The position numbers and the translations under genes were made by a program. The notes under the pieces are model-generated. The model ran no database searches and had not been told where the DNA came from. It saw only the letters and a list, made by a program, of their open reading frames with translations. DNA of 64,000 bases from Pseudomonas abieticivorans (GTDB lineage: Bacteria > Pseudomonadota > Gammaproteobacteria > Pseudomonadales > Pseudomonadaceae): contig NZ_CP094975.1 in the NCBI RefSeq assembly GCF_023509015.1, forward strand, positions 2,365,501 to 2,429,500. The letters run 5' to 3'. Of the stretch, positions 36,352-46,320 are shown piece after piece (position 1 is the first letter of the stretch; each line of letters begins with the position of its first letter).

Positions 36352-38361
36352 ATGTCCCGACTCAATCCCCGGCAGCAAGAAGCCGTGAACTATGTCGGCG
36401 GCCCTCTATTGGTGCTCGCCGGTGCAGGCTCCGGCAAGACCAGCGTGATCACCCGCAAGATCGCGCACCTGATCCAGAATTGCGGTATCCGAGCCCAGTA
36501 CATCGTCGCCATGACCTTTACCAACAAGGCCGCGCGCGAGATGAAGGAGCGGGTCGGCACCCTGCTGCGCGGCGGCGAGGGTCGCGGGTTGACGGTTTCG
36601 ACGTTCCACAACCTGGGCCTGAACATCATCCGCAAGGAGCACGCGCGGCTGGGGTACAAGCCGGGTTTCTCGATCTTTGACGAAACCGACGTCAAGGCGC
36701 TGATGACCGACATCATGCAAAAGGAATACTCGGGCGACGACGGCGTCGACGAGATCAAGAACATGATCGGCTCCTGGAAAAACGACCTGATCCTGCCTGC
36801 CGAAGCCCTGGAGGCTGCGCGCAACCCCAAGGAGCAGACGGCCGCCATCGTCTACACCCACTACCAGCGTACGCTCAAGGCGTTCAACGCAGTGGACTTC
36901 GACGACCTGATCCTGTTGCCGGTCAAACTGTTCCAGGACAACGCCGATATCCTGGAGAAGTGGCAAAACAAGGTGCGCTACCTGCTGGTGGACGAATACC
37001 AGGACACCAACGCCAGCCAATACCTGCTGGTGAAGCTGTTGATCGGCACCCGCAACCAATTCACCGTGGTGGGCGACGACGACCAGTCGATCTATGCCTG
37101 GCGCGGCGCGCGGCCTGAAAACCTGATGCTGCTCAAGGACGACTACCCGTCGTTGAAAGTGGTGATGCTGGAGCAGAACTACCGCTCCACCAGCCGCATC
37201 CTGCGCTGCGCCAACGTACTGATCTCCAACAACCCCCACGCCTTCGAAAAGCAGCTGTGGAGCGAGATGGGCCACGGTGATGAAATCCGCGTGATCCGCT
37301 GCAAGAACGAAGACGCCGAAGCCGAGCGCGTGGCCGTGGAAATTCTCAGCCTGCACCTGCGCACCGATCGGCCCTACAGCGATTTCGCCATCCTGTACCG
37401 CGGTAACTACCAGGCCAAGCTGATCGAGCTGAAACTGCAGCACCACCAGGTGCCCTATCGCCTGTCTGGCGGCAACAGCTTCTTCGGGCGCCAGGAAGTC
37501 AAAGACCTGATGGCCTACTTCCGCCTGCTGGTGAACCCCGACGACGACAACGCCTTTTTGCGCGTGATCAACGTGCCGCGCCGCGAGATCGGCTCCACCA
37601 CGCTGGAAAAACTCGGCAACTACGCCACCGAGCGTAAAATCTCGATGTATGCCGCCACCGACGAAATCGGCCTGGGCGAACACCTGGACAGCCGCTTCAC
37701 CGATCGCTTGTCGCGCTTCAAGCGCTACATGGACAAGGTGCGCGAGCAATGCGCCGGCGAGGACCCGATCGGTGCGCTGCGCAGCATGGTCATGGACATC
37801 GACTACGAGAACTGGATTCGCACCAACAGCTCCAGCGACAAGGCCGCCGATTACCGCATGAGCAACGTGTGGTTTTTGGTCGAGGCGCTGAAGAACACCC
37901 TGGAAAAAGACGAAGATGGCGGCATGACCATCGAGGAAGCCATTGGTAAACTAGTGCTTCGCGACATGCTCGAACGTCAGCAGGAAGAGGAAGACGGGGC
38001 CGAGGGCGTGCAGATGATGACGCTGCATGCATCCAAAGGCCTGGAGTTCCCCTACGTGTTCATCATGGGCATGGAAGAGGAAATCCTCCCGCACCGCTCC
38101 AGCATCGAGGCCGACACCATCGAAGAAGAGCGCCGCCTGGCCTATGTGGGCATCACCCGCGCCCGCCAGACCCTGGCGTTCACCTTCGCGGCCAAGCGCA
38201 AGCAGTACGGCGAGATCATCGATTGCGCCCCTAGCCGCTTCCTCGATGAGCTGCCGCCCGATGACCTGGCCTGGGAAGGCAACGACGACACGCCGACGGA
38301 AGTCAAAGCCGTACGCGGCAACACAGCACTGGCGGATATCCGCGCCATGCTCAAACGATAA
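36352..38361 (+). CDS. rep: ATP-dependent DNA helicase Rep
   Basis: A 669-residue superfamily 1A helicase that moves 3' to 5' on single-stranded DNA and helps replication forks past obstacles. Motif I (GAGSGKTSVI), motif Ia (TFTNKAAREMKERV), motif II (LVDEYQDTN), motif III (VVGDDDQSIYAWRGA), motif IV (EQNYRST), motif V (MTLHASKGLEFPYVF) and motif VI (VGITRARQTL) are all present. Length matches Rep rather than UvrD. The ATG at 36352 has only a weak ribosome-binding site. xpt follows after 55 bases and may share the transcript. Confidence 0.96.
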   Translation: MSRLNPRQQEAVNYVGGPLLVLAGAGSGKTSVITRKIAHLIQNCGIRAQYIVAMTFTNKAAREMKERVGTLLRGGEGRGLTVSTFHNLGLNIIRKEHARLGYKPGFSIFDETDVKALMTDIMQKEYSGDDGVDEIKNMIGSWKNDLILPAEALEAARNPKEQTAAIVYTHYQRTLKAFNAVDFDDLILLPVKLFQDNADILEKWQNKVRYLLVDEYQDTNASQYLLVKLLIGTRNQFTVVGDDDQSIYAWRGARPENLMLLKDDYPSLKVVMLEQNYRSTSRILRCANVLISNNPHAFEKQLWSEMGHGDEIRVIRCKNEDAEAERVAVEILSLHLRTDRPYSDFAILYRGNYQAKLIELKLQHHQVPYRLSGGNSFFGRQEVKDLMAYFRLLVNPDDDNAFLRVINVPRREIGSTTLEKLGNYATERKISMYAATDEIGLGEHLDSRFTDRLSRFKRYMDKVREQCAGEDPIGALRSMVMDIDYENWIRTNSSSDKAADYRMSNVWFLVEALKNTLEKDEDGGMTIEEAIGKLVLRDMLERQQEEEDGAEGVQMMTLHASKGLEFPYVFIMGMEEEILPHRSSIEADTIEEERRLAYVGITRARQTLAFTFAAKRKQYGEIIDCAPSRFLDELPPDDLAWEGNDDTPTEVKAVRGNTALADIRAMLKR

Positions 38362-38407
38362 TTCAACAACGCCCTGGCCCTGCTGCCGGGGCCATTGCGT
38401 ATATTGA

Positions 38408-38989
<582 letters not shown>

Positions 38990-39001
38990 GCGTCAAAAGC
39001 G

Positions 39002-39053
39002 TCGCGGATGAATCCGCTCCTACAAACAACGTGGGGGTGGATTTATCCGCGAA
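39002..39053. repeat. Inverted pair of REP elements (REPIN-type)
   Basis: TCGCGGATGAATCCGCTCCT (39002-39021) and the inverted relative GTGGATTTATCCGCGAA (39037-39053), between the convergent xpt and CoA-transferase genes. Confidence 0.75.
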
Positions 39054-39060
39054 AGCCCCC

Positions 39061-41010
39061 TCAACCCCTCAAGTAGCTCAACGGTTCTGGCACATAAGTC
39101 GCCTGCAACCCCGCCAGCAGCAACCGCTGCAACAAGTCCTCGCGCAACCCCTCAGGCTTTGCCAACTGCATGCGCTGCAAATGCAGCGGGAACGCCGACG
39201 CCTCGGGCGCATCCAACGCCGCCTTGCCCAGGTCGAGCAATTCGGTCAGCTTGAATTTGCTTTTCAGCCAGTTCAACGCCCGCAGCAAATCACGCTCTTC
39301 GCCGCTGAAATCACAACCCAACGGGTATTCGGGGAACAGCTTCTCGTGCCGCTCCTTGATCGCTTGCAGCCGTTGTGGCGTGTTGTCGGTGAAACGCGGG
39401 TGCAGGCGGAAATCCTTGGGCAATTTGCCGGCGATTTGCGCCTGCTCCATCAAGCCCTGCTGGAAGCGTGAATCACTGATGGTCAACAGTGCCTCGATCA
39501 CTTGGGCGTCGGTCTTGCCACGCAGGTCGGCAATGCCGTACTCGGTCACGACGATGTCGCGCAGGTGCCGCGGGATCGTGCAATGGCCGTACTCCCAGAG
39601 AATATTGGAGCTGACGTCGCCGCCCGATTCACGCCAGCTGCGCAGGATGAGGATCGAACGCGCGTCATGCAGGGCATGCCCTTGCACCACGAAGTTGTAC
39701 TGCCCGCCAACCCCGCTCAGCACCCGGCCGTCTTCCAATTGATCGGAAACGGCTGCACCCAACAGGGTGACGGTGAACACGGTATTGATAAACCGCGCAT
39801 CGCGCCGCTGCAGGCGCTTGAGTGCTTCGTCGCCGTACAGTTCGTTGATATAGCTGATGGCAGTCATGTCGAACTGCTTCAGCGCGCAGTTGGGTATTTC
39901 GCGCAGCCGCTGGTAAAAATGCTGCGGCCCAAGGAAAAAACCGCCGTGGATCACCACGCCATCGGGCTCCCGTGTCTCGTCCAGGGTGCCGGCATTGGCC
40001 TGCGCCTGGCGCTCTGCATCCGGGTAGACACGGCGGCGGATGATGCCCGCTTCAGCCAGGGCCAGCAGGCCATTGACGAACATTTCACTGCAACCGTACA
40101 GCCCGCTGGCAAAGGGTGCCAGGCCGCCTTCGCGGTGGATCAAGCCTTGCCAAGGTGCCAGGTCCAGGTCGCCCATCAGTGCCTGATAGCCGACGTTATC
40201 CGCCTGGCGCGCCAGCAGGGCCGCGGTCAGGGCGTCGCCCATGGAGCCGATGCCGATTTGCAGGGTACCGCCGTCGCGCACCAACGTGCTGGCGTGCAAA
40301 CCGATGAAATGGTCCTGCAAACCCACTGGCATGTTGGGCGTGGAAAACAGCGTGGTGCGCTCGGCCTCGTCGATCAGCAGGTCAAACTGCTCGCTCTGGA
40401 TTTCCGAATGGCCGGGCATGTAGGGCAGGTCGGCGTGAATTTGCGCCAGCATCAGAATGGTTTCGCCCGCAGCCCGGCGCTTGGCAATCATCGGCAGCAG
40501 GTCGAGGGTGATGTCGGGGTTGCAACTCAGGCTCAAGTGATCCGGCCGATAGCGGTCTTGGGCCACAAGCTGCGCCACCAGGTTCAGGCCCTGGGCATTG
40601 ATGTCTCGCGCCGCGTGGCTGTAATTGCTGCTGACGTAGTCCTGTTGCGCCGGCGCACTGTGCAACAGGCTGCCAGGCTGCATGAAAAACTGCTCCACGC
40701 GAATATTGGCGGGCAGGCTGTCGTGGTGCAGGTCGGCCAGGAAGTCCAACTCCACATAGTCACCAAATACCCGCTCCACGAAGGGTTCGAGAAAGCGCTT
40801 CTGCAGCCCATCCCCCAAGGATGGGCGGCCCAGGCTCAGGGCGGTGTAGATGGTCAACCGACGATTCGGCAGTTGGCTCACTCGCTTATACAACGCATTG
40901 GCGAAACGATTCGGCTTGCCCAGCCCCAGCGGCATGCCCATGTGGATATGCGCGGGCAGGCGCGCCAGCACCTCGTCCACCGCACGCTCGATTGAACAGG
41001 TTTGCGTCAT
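39061..41010 (-). CDS. Acetyl-CoA hydrolase/transferase family protein
   Basis: A 649-residue member of the acetyl-CoA hydrolase/CoA-transferase family, longer than the usual 420-550 residues but of a size I associate with a Pseudomonas subgroup. The N-terminal part has HIHMGMPLGLGKPNRFANAL; the C-terminal hydrolase-like domain includes SGVGGQYNFV and VVTEYGIADLRGKT, the latter typical of the acetyl-CoA hydrolase C domain. It probably moves CoA between acyl groups in the cytoplasm; the physiological acyl donors are unknown. Ribosome-binding site GGAGG 6 bases before the ATG at 41010. Monocistronic. Confidence 0.85.
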   Translation of the reverse strand: MTQTCSIERAVDEVLARLPAHIHMGMPLGLGKPNRFANALYKRVSQLPNRRLTIYTALSLGRPSLGDGLQKRFLEPFVERVFGDYVELDFLADLHHDSLPANIRVEQFFMQPGSLLHSAPAQQDYVSSNYSHAARDINAQGLNLVAQLVAQDRYRPDHLSLSCNPDITLDLLPMIAKRRAAGETILMLAQIHADLPYMPGHSEIQSEQFDLLIDEAERTTLFSTPNMPVGLQDHFIGLHASTLVRDGGTLQIGIGSMGDALTAALLARQADNVGYQALMGDLDLAPWQGLIHREGGLAPFASGLYGCSEMFVNGLLALAEAGIIRRRVYPDAERQAQANAGTLDETREPDGVVIHGGFFLGPQHFYQRLREIPNCALKQFDMTAISYINELYGDEALKRLQRRDARFINTVFTVTLLGAAVSDQLEDGRVLSGVGGQYNFVVQGHALHDARSILILRSWRESGGDVSSNILWEYGHCTIPRHLRDIVVTEYGIADLRGKTDAQVIEALLTISDSRFQQGLMEQAQIAGKLPKDFRLHPRFTDNTPQRLQAIKERHEKLFPEYPLGCDFSGEERDLLRALNWLKSKFKLTELLDLGKAALDAPEASAFPLHLQRMQLAKPEGLREDLLQRLLLAGLQATYVPEPLSYLRG

Positions 41011-41126
41011 CGAAAACCTCCGGGCTTTTTATTCAGTTGGGCTTAGACCACTTGTTACAGTAATCAACTCGCTCGCTGCTGATAGTTCGCCATACTGAAA
41101 TGATCCAACTAACAGGGTTTGGCAAC

Positions 41127-41642
41127 ATGACCATAGCAACAAGACTAGCCACAACCAGCGATGTTCAAGACATTGTCGACCTGATGGCGCCCTACGCTGG
41201 CAAAGACAAGCCCCTTAGCGGCAACTGGACGCTGCAAACCGTAGGCGATTGGGTGAAGACGGGCTCGCCAGTGATGCTGGCAATCAGGCAAGGCCGTGTG
41301 GTTGGCGTACTGTTCAGTGCAGAAAAGGCGGAGGCGCAAGTACCGCCCGTGGTGGCGATGCTGAAAGTGTTCCCCGGCAACGATGATGCCTACGCCTACG
41401 GCCCGGTATGCATTGATGCGTCGATGAGTGGCCAAGGCGTACTGGGCATCCTGTTCGACGCCCTGGATGAGGTCATGCTCCACCGCCAGGGCATCCTGTT
41501 CATCAAGCAGTCGAACGGGCCCTCGCTGGGCGCACACCGCAAATTGAAAATGCAGACCGTCGCCCATTTCGAATTGGGCGGTGAGGGCTATGACGTCCTC
41601 ACCACCGACGCTGCCAGGACTAGAGCCCGGACATCTTCTTGA
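41127..41642 (+). CDS. GNAT-family acetyltransferase-like protein
   Basis: A 171-residue protein with a GNAT-like layout: MTIATRLATTSDVQDIVDLMAPYA at the N-terminus, a central strand (VMLAIRQGRVVGVLFSAE), then YGPVCIDASMSGQGVLGILFDALDEV, where the acetyl-CoA loop (usually R/QxxGxG/A) appears as SGQGVLG. Substrate unknown. The ATG at 41127 is chosen because AGGG precedes it; an in-frame ATG at 41100 has no ribosome-binding site. Its 3' end overlaps the convergent cytochrome gene by 23 bases. Divergent from the CoA-transferase gene. Confidence 0.78.
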   Translation: MTIATRLATTSDVQDIVDLMAPYAGKDKPLSGNWTLQTVGDWVKTGSPVMLAIRQGRVVGVLFSAEKAEAQVPPVVAMLKVFPGNDDAYAYGPVCIDASMSGQGVLGILFDALDEVMLHRQGILFIKQSNGPSLGAHRKLKMQTVAHFELGGEGYDVLTTDAARTRARTSS

Positions 41643-42045
41643 TCGCACCCTTGAGCTCATCATCGGAGCAATCGGCACAGGTGCCTTTGGGCGGCATGGA
41701 GTTGATCCCGGTGATGGCCTTGGCGAGCAAGCCATCGACCCCGCCCTGCTCTTTGGCTCGCTTGCCCCAATCGGCCGCGTCACCGATTTTAGGGGCGCCG
41801 AGCAGGCCAGTGCCGTGGCACGCGTTGCAGTGCTTGGCAATCACCTCATCAGGGGTCTTGGCGGCACCACCAGCGGCAGCAGCGGCGACCTCCATGCCCG
41901 GGCACTCTTTGCCCTGCACGCACACCTGGCCCACCGGCTCCAGGCGCTTGGCAATGTCGTCGTTTGTCGCAGCTTGAGCACAAACAGCCCAGAGGGCCAA
42001 TACGGTTGCCGGTGCGGCCAGCATCTTCTTGATCTTTTTATTCAC
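41620..42045 (-). CDS. cycB: Cytochrome c5-type protein (CycB)
   Basis: A 141-residue c-type cytochrome exported to the periplasm. The signal peptide is MNKKIKKMLAAPATVLALWAVCAQA. The single heme site is CNACH (in AKHCNACHGTGLLGAP) and the methionine ligand lies in NSMPPKGTC. An unusual extra region between signal and heme contains CVQGKEC and an Ala-rich run. The start is GTG at 42045, chosen for GAGGG about 7 bases upstream and the signal peptide. Cytochromes c5 carry electrons in respiratory chains; the exact partners here are unknown. Position before pauR matches other pseudomonads. Confidence 0.9.
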   Translation of the reverse strand: MNKKIKKMLAAPATVLALWAVCAQAATNDDIAKRLEPVGQVCVQGKECPGMEVAAAAAGGAAKTPDEVIAKHCNACHGTGLLGAPKIGDAADWGKRAKEQGGVDGLLAKAITGINSMPPKGTCADCSDDELKGAIKKMSGL

Positions 42046-42217
42046 GCGTACACCCTCATGGTGGCTTTTCACGCCTGCGGCCACGGTTTTCGCAGGCGGT
42101 GGCCAGTATAGCGGGATGCCCGCCACACTGAAACGACCCTATAGTCTTAAAGGGTATTACCGTGACGGCAGTTCGTCACGGCCCCCTCAAGACAAGAGTG
42201 TAGCGGTGTATCGGCAA

Positions 42218-42766
42218 TCAGAAGTTGGCAGGGGTGGCGGCGCTGATCAGACGGGCCGGCTCGCTGTAGGGGTTGCGAAACCGATGGGGCTTGGTGCTCT
42301 CGAAGTAATAGCTGTCGCCGGCCTCGAGCACGAAGGTTTCCAGGCCCACCACGAGCTCCAGGCGGCCTTCCAGCAGGATCCCGGTTTCTTCGCCTTCATG
42401 GGTGAGCATTTCGACACCGGTATCGGCGCCCGGTGGATAAATCTCGTTGAGAAATGCGATTGCCCGGCTCGGGTGCGCCTTGCCGACCAACTTCATGGTA
42501 ACGGCACCATCGGAGATATCGATCAGCTCGTTGGCTTTATAAACGATTTGGGTAGGGTTCTCTGGCGCCAGCTCTTCGGAAAAGAACTCCACCATGGACA
42601 TTGGAATGCCGCCAAGCACCTTTCTCAGAGAACTGATGGAGGGGCTCACGCTATTTTTTTCGATCATCGAAATGGTGCTGTTGGTGACACCCGCACGCTT
42701 GGCGAGCTCACGCTGGGACAGACCTTTGAGTTTGCGAATGGCTTGCAGTCGTTCACCGACGTCCAA
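42218..42766 (-). CDS. pauR: PauR/PuuR-like regulator of polyamine catabolism (HTH-cupin)
   Basis: A 182-residue repressor with an XRE helix-turn-helix at residues 5-60 (RLQAIRKLKGLSQRELAKRAG, NSTISMIEKNSVSPSIS) and a C-terminal cupin (about 110-180). It matches PauR, which controls gamma-glutamyl polyamine catabolic genes in P. aeruginosa and lies beside dadX there too. The start is TTG at 42766: AGGAGG sits 8 bases upstream and the resulting length is 182, whereas no ATG or GTG fits. It would respond to putrescine or cadaverine by analogy; kauB in this window is a plausible target. Confidence 0.88.
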   Translation of the reverse strand: MDVGERLQAIRKLKGLSQRELAKRAGVTNSTISMIEKNSVSPSISSLRKVLGGIPMSMVEFFSEELAPENPTQIVYKANELIDISDGAVTMKLVGKAHPSRAIAFLNEIYPPGADTGVEMLTHEGEETGILLEGRLELVVGLETFVLEAGDSYYFESTKPHRFRNPYSEPARLISAATPANF

Positions 42767-42884
42767 TGCTGGAGCCTCCTGGGTGTTGCGAATAGGGTCA
42801 AGATGAACGTTATCATGGCAACAGCGTTCAGTATTTACAACACTTGGACCCATATCCGCACCTTTCAGAAGGTCTACCCAGGCT

Positions 42885-43958
42885 TCAGCCCTCGGAATAG
42901 AGCATCGGTACCCGGCGCACGTTGCAGAAGATCTGATAGGGGATGGTGCCGGCGGCAATGGCCACGTCGCTGGCCAGCACGTCCTTGCCCCACAATTGCA
43001 CAGTGCTGCCCAAGCCTGCCTCGGGCACGTCGGTCAGGTCGATGCACAGCATGTCCATCGACACGCGGCCCAGCAATTGGCTGCGTTTGCCGGCGACCAT
43101 CACCGGGGTACCCGTTGGCGCCAGGCGCGGGTAACCGTCGGCATAGCCCATGGCGACCACGCCGATGCGCATGGGTTTAGGGGTGATGAACCTGGCCCCA
43201 TAGCCGATCGGCTCGCCCGCCGGCAGCTCACGCACGCAGATCACCTTGGACTCCAGGGTCATTACCGGCTGCAACTGCGCGGCAACTTCCTGGGGTACTT
43301 CAAACGGCGTGGCGCCGTACAACATGATGCCTGGGCGTACCCAGTCGCTAGGTATGTTCGGCCAGCCCAGTACGGCGGGTGAATTGCGCAGGCTGACTTC
43401 AGCCGCCAAACCCTTGCGGGCCTCTTCAAACACCACGACCTGCTCGGCACTGGCCTGGCTATCGAGTTCATCGGCACGGGCGAAGTGGCTCATCAGCACA
43501 ATGCGCGCGACTTTGCCGCTGGCCAGCAAGCGCTGGTAGCCGGCCTGGAAATCCTTGGGGTGCAGGCCCACGCGGTGCATGCCCGAATCCAGCTTGAGCC
43601 AGATGTTCAACGGCTTGGCCACACGGGTTTGCTCGATCGCTTCCAACTGCCACAACGAATGCACAACGCACCAGAGGTCATGCTCGACGATCAGCTCCAG
43701 CTCGCTGGCTTCGAAAAACCCCTCCAGCAACAGGATCGGCGCACGAATACCTCCGGCGCGAAGCTCCAGTGCTTCCTCGATGCAAGCCACTGCAAAACCG
43801 TCGGCCTCGGCTTCCAGCGCCTGGGCACAACGCAGGGCACCATGCCCGTAGGCATCGGCCTTGATCACGGCAAGGGCCTTGGCACCGGTGGTGTCACGGG
43901 CCAGGCGATAGTTATGGCGTAACGCTTGGAGGTCGATCAGGGCACGGGCAGGACGCAT
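42885..43958 (-). CDS. dadX: Catabolic alanine racemase DadX
   Basis: PLP-dependent alanine racemase of 357 residues. The PLP lysine is K33 in [11 protein letters not shown]; the catalytic tyrosine region is visible in [11 protein letters not shown] and the substrate loop in [10 protein letters not shown]. Position downstream of dadA and ridA identifies it as the catabolic enzyme that feeds L-alanine to DadA as D-alanine, rather than the biosynthetic Alr. A strong terminator (43993-44018) lies between ridA and this gene, so its expression probably depends on read-through or an own promoter. Confidence 0.93.
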   Translation of the reverse strand: MRPARALIDLQALRHNYRLARDTTGAKALAVIKADAYGHGALRCAQALEAEADGFAVACIEEALELRAGGIRAPILLLEGFFEASELELIVEHDLWCVVHSLWQLEAIEQTRVAKPLNIWLKLDSGMHRVGLHPKDFQAGYQRLLASGKVARIVLMSHFARADELDSQASAEQVVVFEEARKGLAAEVSLRNSPAVLGWPNIPSDWVRPGIMLYGATPFEVPQEVAAQLQPVMTLESKVICVRELPAGEPIGYGARFITPKPMRIGVVAMGYADGYPRLAPTGTPVMVAGKRSQLLGRVSMDMLCIDLTDVPEAGLGSTVQLWGKDVLASDVAIAAGTIPYQIFCNVRRVPMLYSEG

Positions 43959-43985
43959 GGTCTTCTTCTGGGCTGGCTAATGTCG

Positions 43986-44018
43986 AAAAAAACCCGGCGA
44001 CGACAAGGCGACGCCGGG
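43986..44018 (-). terminator. Intrinsic terminator between ridA and dadX
   Basis: Stem CCCGGCG/CGCCGGG with an additional CG-CG pair past a U-U mismatch; read on the minus strand it is followed by seven T. It lies 14 bases after the ridA stop and 28 before the dadX ATG, within the dadA-ridA-dadX gene set. Confidence 0.85.
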
Positions 44019-44031
44019 CGAGGGATCTTGC

Positions 44032-44385
44032 TTAAGGCAGTGCCGCGATAACCGACAGCTCTACCAGGATTTCCGGCTCGCAGAGCTTGGCTTCCACGGT
44101 AGCGCGGGCCGGGGCGATGCCTTTTGGCAGCCACTTGTCCCACACGCTGTTCATGCCTTCGAAATGCGCGTCGATGTCCTTCAGGTAGATGGTTACCGAC
44201 AGGATGCGACTCTTGTCGGTACCGGCCAGGTCCAGCAGGCGTTCGATGTTGGCCAAGGTCTCGCGGGTTTGCTGCTCGACGCCTGCAGCCATGTCGTCGC
44301 CCACTTGGCCGGCGAGGTAAACGGTGCCGTTATGGGTGACGATCTGGCTCAGGCGCTCATTGGTGAGCTGGCGCTGGATTGACAT
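44032..44385 (-). CDS. ridA: RidA family enamine/imine deaminase
   Basis: A 117-residue RidA (YjgF/UK114) protein. The family hydrolyses reactive enamines/imines released by PLP enzymes and amino-acid oxidases; here the neighbours DadA and DadX make 2-iminopropanoate from alanine the obvious substrate. Conserved segments include [11 protein letters not shown], the [13 protein letters not shown] stretch, and [22 protein letters not shown], whose Arg and Glu form the active site. The ATG at 44385 ([12 protein letters not shown]) with AGGAG upstream lies inside the 3' end of dadA, giving a 29-base overlap. Confidence 0.92.
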   Translation of the reverse strand: MSIQRQLTNERLSQIVTHNGTVYLAGQVGDDMAAGVEQQTRETLANIERLLDLAGTDKSRILSVTIYLKDIDAHFEGMNSVWDKWLPKGIAPARATVEAKLCEPEILVELSVIAALP

Positions 44386-45658
44386 GCTTTGCAGTCTCCT
44401 GGGAATTACCGTAGCGGGAAATATCGAGGCCTTCGGCACTGATTTGCGGTTTTTTGCGCGCCATCAGGTCGGCTAACAGGCGGCCAGAGCCACAGGCCAT
44501 GGTCCAGCCGAGGGTGCCGTGGCCAGTATTGAGGAACAGGTTGCGAAACGGCGTGGCACCGACGATAGGCGTGCCATCCGGGGTGGTCGGCCGCAGGCCG
44601 GTCCAGAAACTGGCCTGTTGCAGATCACCACCTTGAGGATAGAGATCGTTGACGATCATCTCCAGTGTTTCGCGACGACGCGGGTTAAGCGACAGGTCAA
44701 AACCGGCGATTTCAGCCATGCCGCCCACGCGGATGCGGTTATCGAAGCGGGTGATGGCAACCTTGTAGGTTTCATCCAGAATGGTCGAGGTAGGCGCCAT
44801 CGCTGCATTGGTGATAGGTACGGTCAGCGAGTAACCCTTGAGCGGGTAGACCGGCGCCCTGATGCCCAACGGCTTGAGCAATTGCGGCGAGTAGCTGCCC
44901 AGTGCCAGCACGTAGCGGTCGGCGGTCTCAAGCTTGCCATCGATCCACACGCCATTGATGCGGTCGCCGGCGAAGTCCAGGCGTTCGATGGACTGGCCGA
45001 AACGAAATTCCACGCCCAACTGCACAGCCATCTCGGCCAGGCGCGTGGTAAACATCTGGCAATCGCCCGTCTGGTCGTTAGGCAGGCGCAGGGCGCCAGC
45101 CAGGATATCCGTGACATTGGCCAGGGCCGGCTCAACACGGGCGATCCCGGCACGATCCAGTAACTCATATGGCACGCCGGACTGCTCCAGCACGGCAATG
45201 TCCTTGGCGGCATTGTCCAGCTGGGCCTGGGTGCGGAACAGTTGCGTCGTACCCAGGGAGCGCCCTTCGTAGGAAATACCCGTTTCGGCGCGCAATTCGT
45301 CAAGGCAGTCACGGCTGTACTCGGACAGGCGAACCATGCGTTCCTTGTTCACTGCGTAGCGGCTGGCCGTGCAGTTGCGCAGCATTTGCGCCATCCACAG
45401 GTACTGGTCGATATCTGCCGTGGCCTTGATCGCCAAGGGCGCATGGCGCTCCAGCAGCCATTTGATGGCCTTTAGCGGCACACCTGGCGCTGCCCATGGC
45501 GAGGCATAGCCTGGCGAAACCTGCCCGGCATTGCCAAAGCTGGTTTCCATGGCCACCGCCGGTTGCCGATCGACCACCACGACTTCAAAGCCTTGCCGAG
45601 CCAGGTAGTACGCACTGGCCGTGCCAATGACGCCGCCGCCAAGAACCAGAACTCGCAT
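44357..45658 (-). CDS. dadA: D-amino acid dehydrogenase DadA (small subunit)
   Basis: FAD enzyme of 433 residues that oxidises D-alanine and other D-amino acids at the inner membrane and passes electrons to ubiquinone. FAD motif [20 protein letters not shown] with acceptor Asp in VVVVDRQ; the conserved [20 protein letters not shown] lies near the C-terminus. The start at 45658 has GAGGG 8 bases upstream; the reading frame is open further up but lacks support. First gene of dadA-ridA(-dadX), divergent from an Lrp-type gene across an AT-rich 155-base spacer likely bound by Lrp. Confidence 0.95.
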   Translation of the reverse strand: MRVLVLGGGVIGTASAYYLARQGFEVVVVDRQPAVAMETSFGNAGQVSPGYASPWAAPGVPLKAIKWLLERHAPLAIKATADIDQYLWMAQMLRNCTASRYAVNKERMVRLSEYSRDCLDELRAETGISYEGRSLGTTQLFRTQAQLDNAAKDIAVLEQSGVPYELLDRAGIARVEPALANVTDILAGALRLPNDQTGDCQMFTTRLAEMAVQLGVEFRFGQSIERLDFAGDRINGVWIDGKLETADRYVLALGSYSPQLLKPLGIRAPVYPLKGYSLTVPITNAAMAPTSTILDETYKVAITRFDNRIRVGGMAEIAGFDLSLNPRRRETLEMIVNDLYPQGGDLQQASFWTGLRPTTPDGTPIVGATPFRNLFLNTGHGTLGWTMACGSGRLLADLMARKKPQISAEGLDISRYGNSQETAKHVNPAPAHQ

Positions 45659-45813
45659 GATCAAACCCTCAACGCGGATAACCGCTGACATTTGGTGTTT
45701 ATTGCCAATATGTGCGCAGTATAAAAATCTTCAGCCAGTGCATTTCACTATATAAAAGCCTATATTTGGCGACAATTCTCGGCAAAAACGGCTTTTACGG
45801 AGGGGCATCTCCT
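45659..45813. promoter_or_regulatory. AT-rich dadA/lrp control region
   Basis: The spacer has several AT-rich blocks (TTTATTGCCAATA, CTATATAAAAG, CTATATTTGG) in otherwise GC-rich DNA, the usual signature of Lrp binding. No single consensus box can be assigned by eye. Divergent placement suggests Lrp controls both genes. Confidence 0.5.
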
Positions 45814-46302
45814 ATGCGCACGCAACATCAGAGCAAACGTGAGCTCGACAAGATCGACCGCAATATCCTCCGCATCCTGCAGGCAGACGGGCGGATTTCC
45901 TTCACGGAACTTGGCGAAAAGGTGGGGCTGTCGACCACGCCCTGCACCGAGCGCGTACGCCGGCTGGAGCGCGAAGGGATCATCATGGGCTACAACGCCC
46001 GGCTCAACCCGCAACACCTGAAGGGCAGCCTGCTGGTGTTCGTGGAGATCAGCCTGGACTACAAGTCTGGCGACACCTTCGAAGAATTCCGACGCGCCGT
46101 GCTGAAGCTTCCCCACGTACTGGAGTGCCATCTGGTGTCAGGGGACTTCGACTATCTGGTAAAGGCGCGGATCTCAGAAATGGCTTCTTACCGCAAGCTG
46201 CTGGGCGACATCCTGCTCAAGCTGCCCCACGTGCGTGAGTCCAAGAGCTATATCGTGATGGAAGAGGTGAAAGAGAGCCTGAATTTGCCGATTCCGGATT
46301 GA
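45814..46302 (+). CDS. lrp: Lrp/AsnC-family regulator Lrp
   Basis: A 162-residue Lrp protein. Residues 8-60 hold the helix-turn-helix (LDKIDRNILRILQADGRISFTELGEKVGLSTTPCTERVRRLE), very close to E. coli-type Lrp, followed by the RAM ligand-binding domain (about 75-150; SLDYKSGDTFEEFRRAV and DFDYLVKARISEM). It senses leucine or alanine in related systems and would activate dadA-dadX with alanine. The ATG at 45814 has GGAGG about 9 bases upstream. Divergent from dadA; a YkgJ-like gene converges 18 bases after its stop. Confidence 0.93.
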   Translation: MRTQHQSKRELDKIDRNILRILQADGRISFTELGEKVGLSTTPCTERVRRLEREGIIMGYNARLNPQHLKGSLLVFVEISLDYKSGDTFEEFRRAVLKLPHVLECHLVSGDFDYLVKARISEMASYRKLLGDILLKLPHVRESKSYIVMEEVKESLNLPIPD

Positions 46303-46320
46303 TCTACCGTCGCGTACGGA

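Noticed and set aside
39502..40995. 497-codon plus-strand open frame opposite the CoA-transferase gene
   Set aside because: Antisense to a gene with clear family motifs; no start signals and no recognisable protein features.
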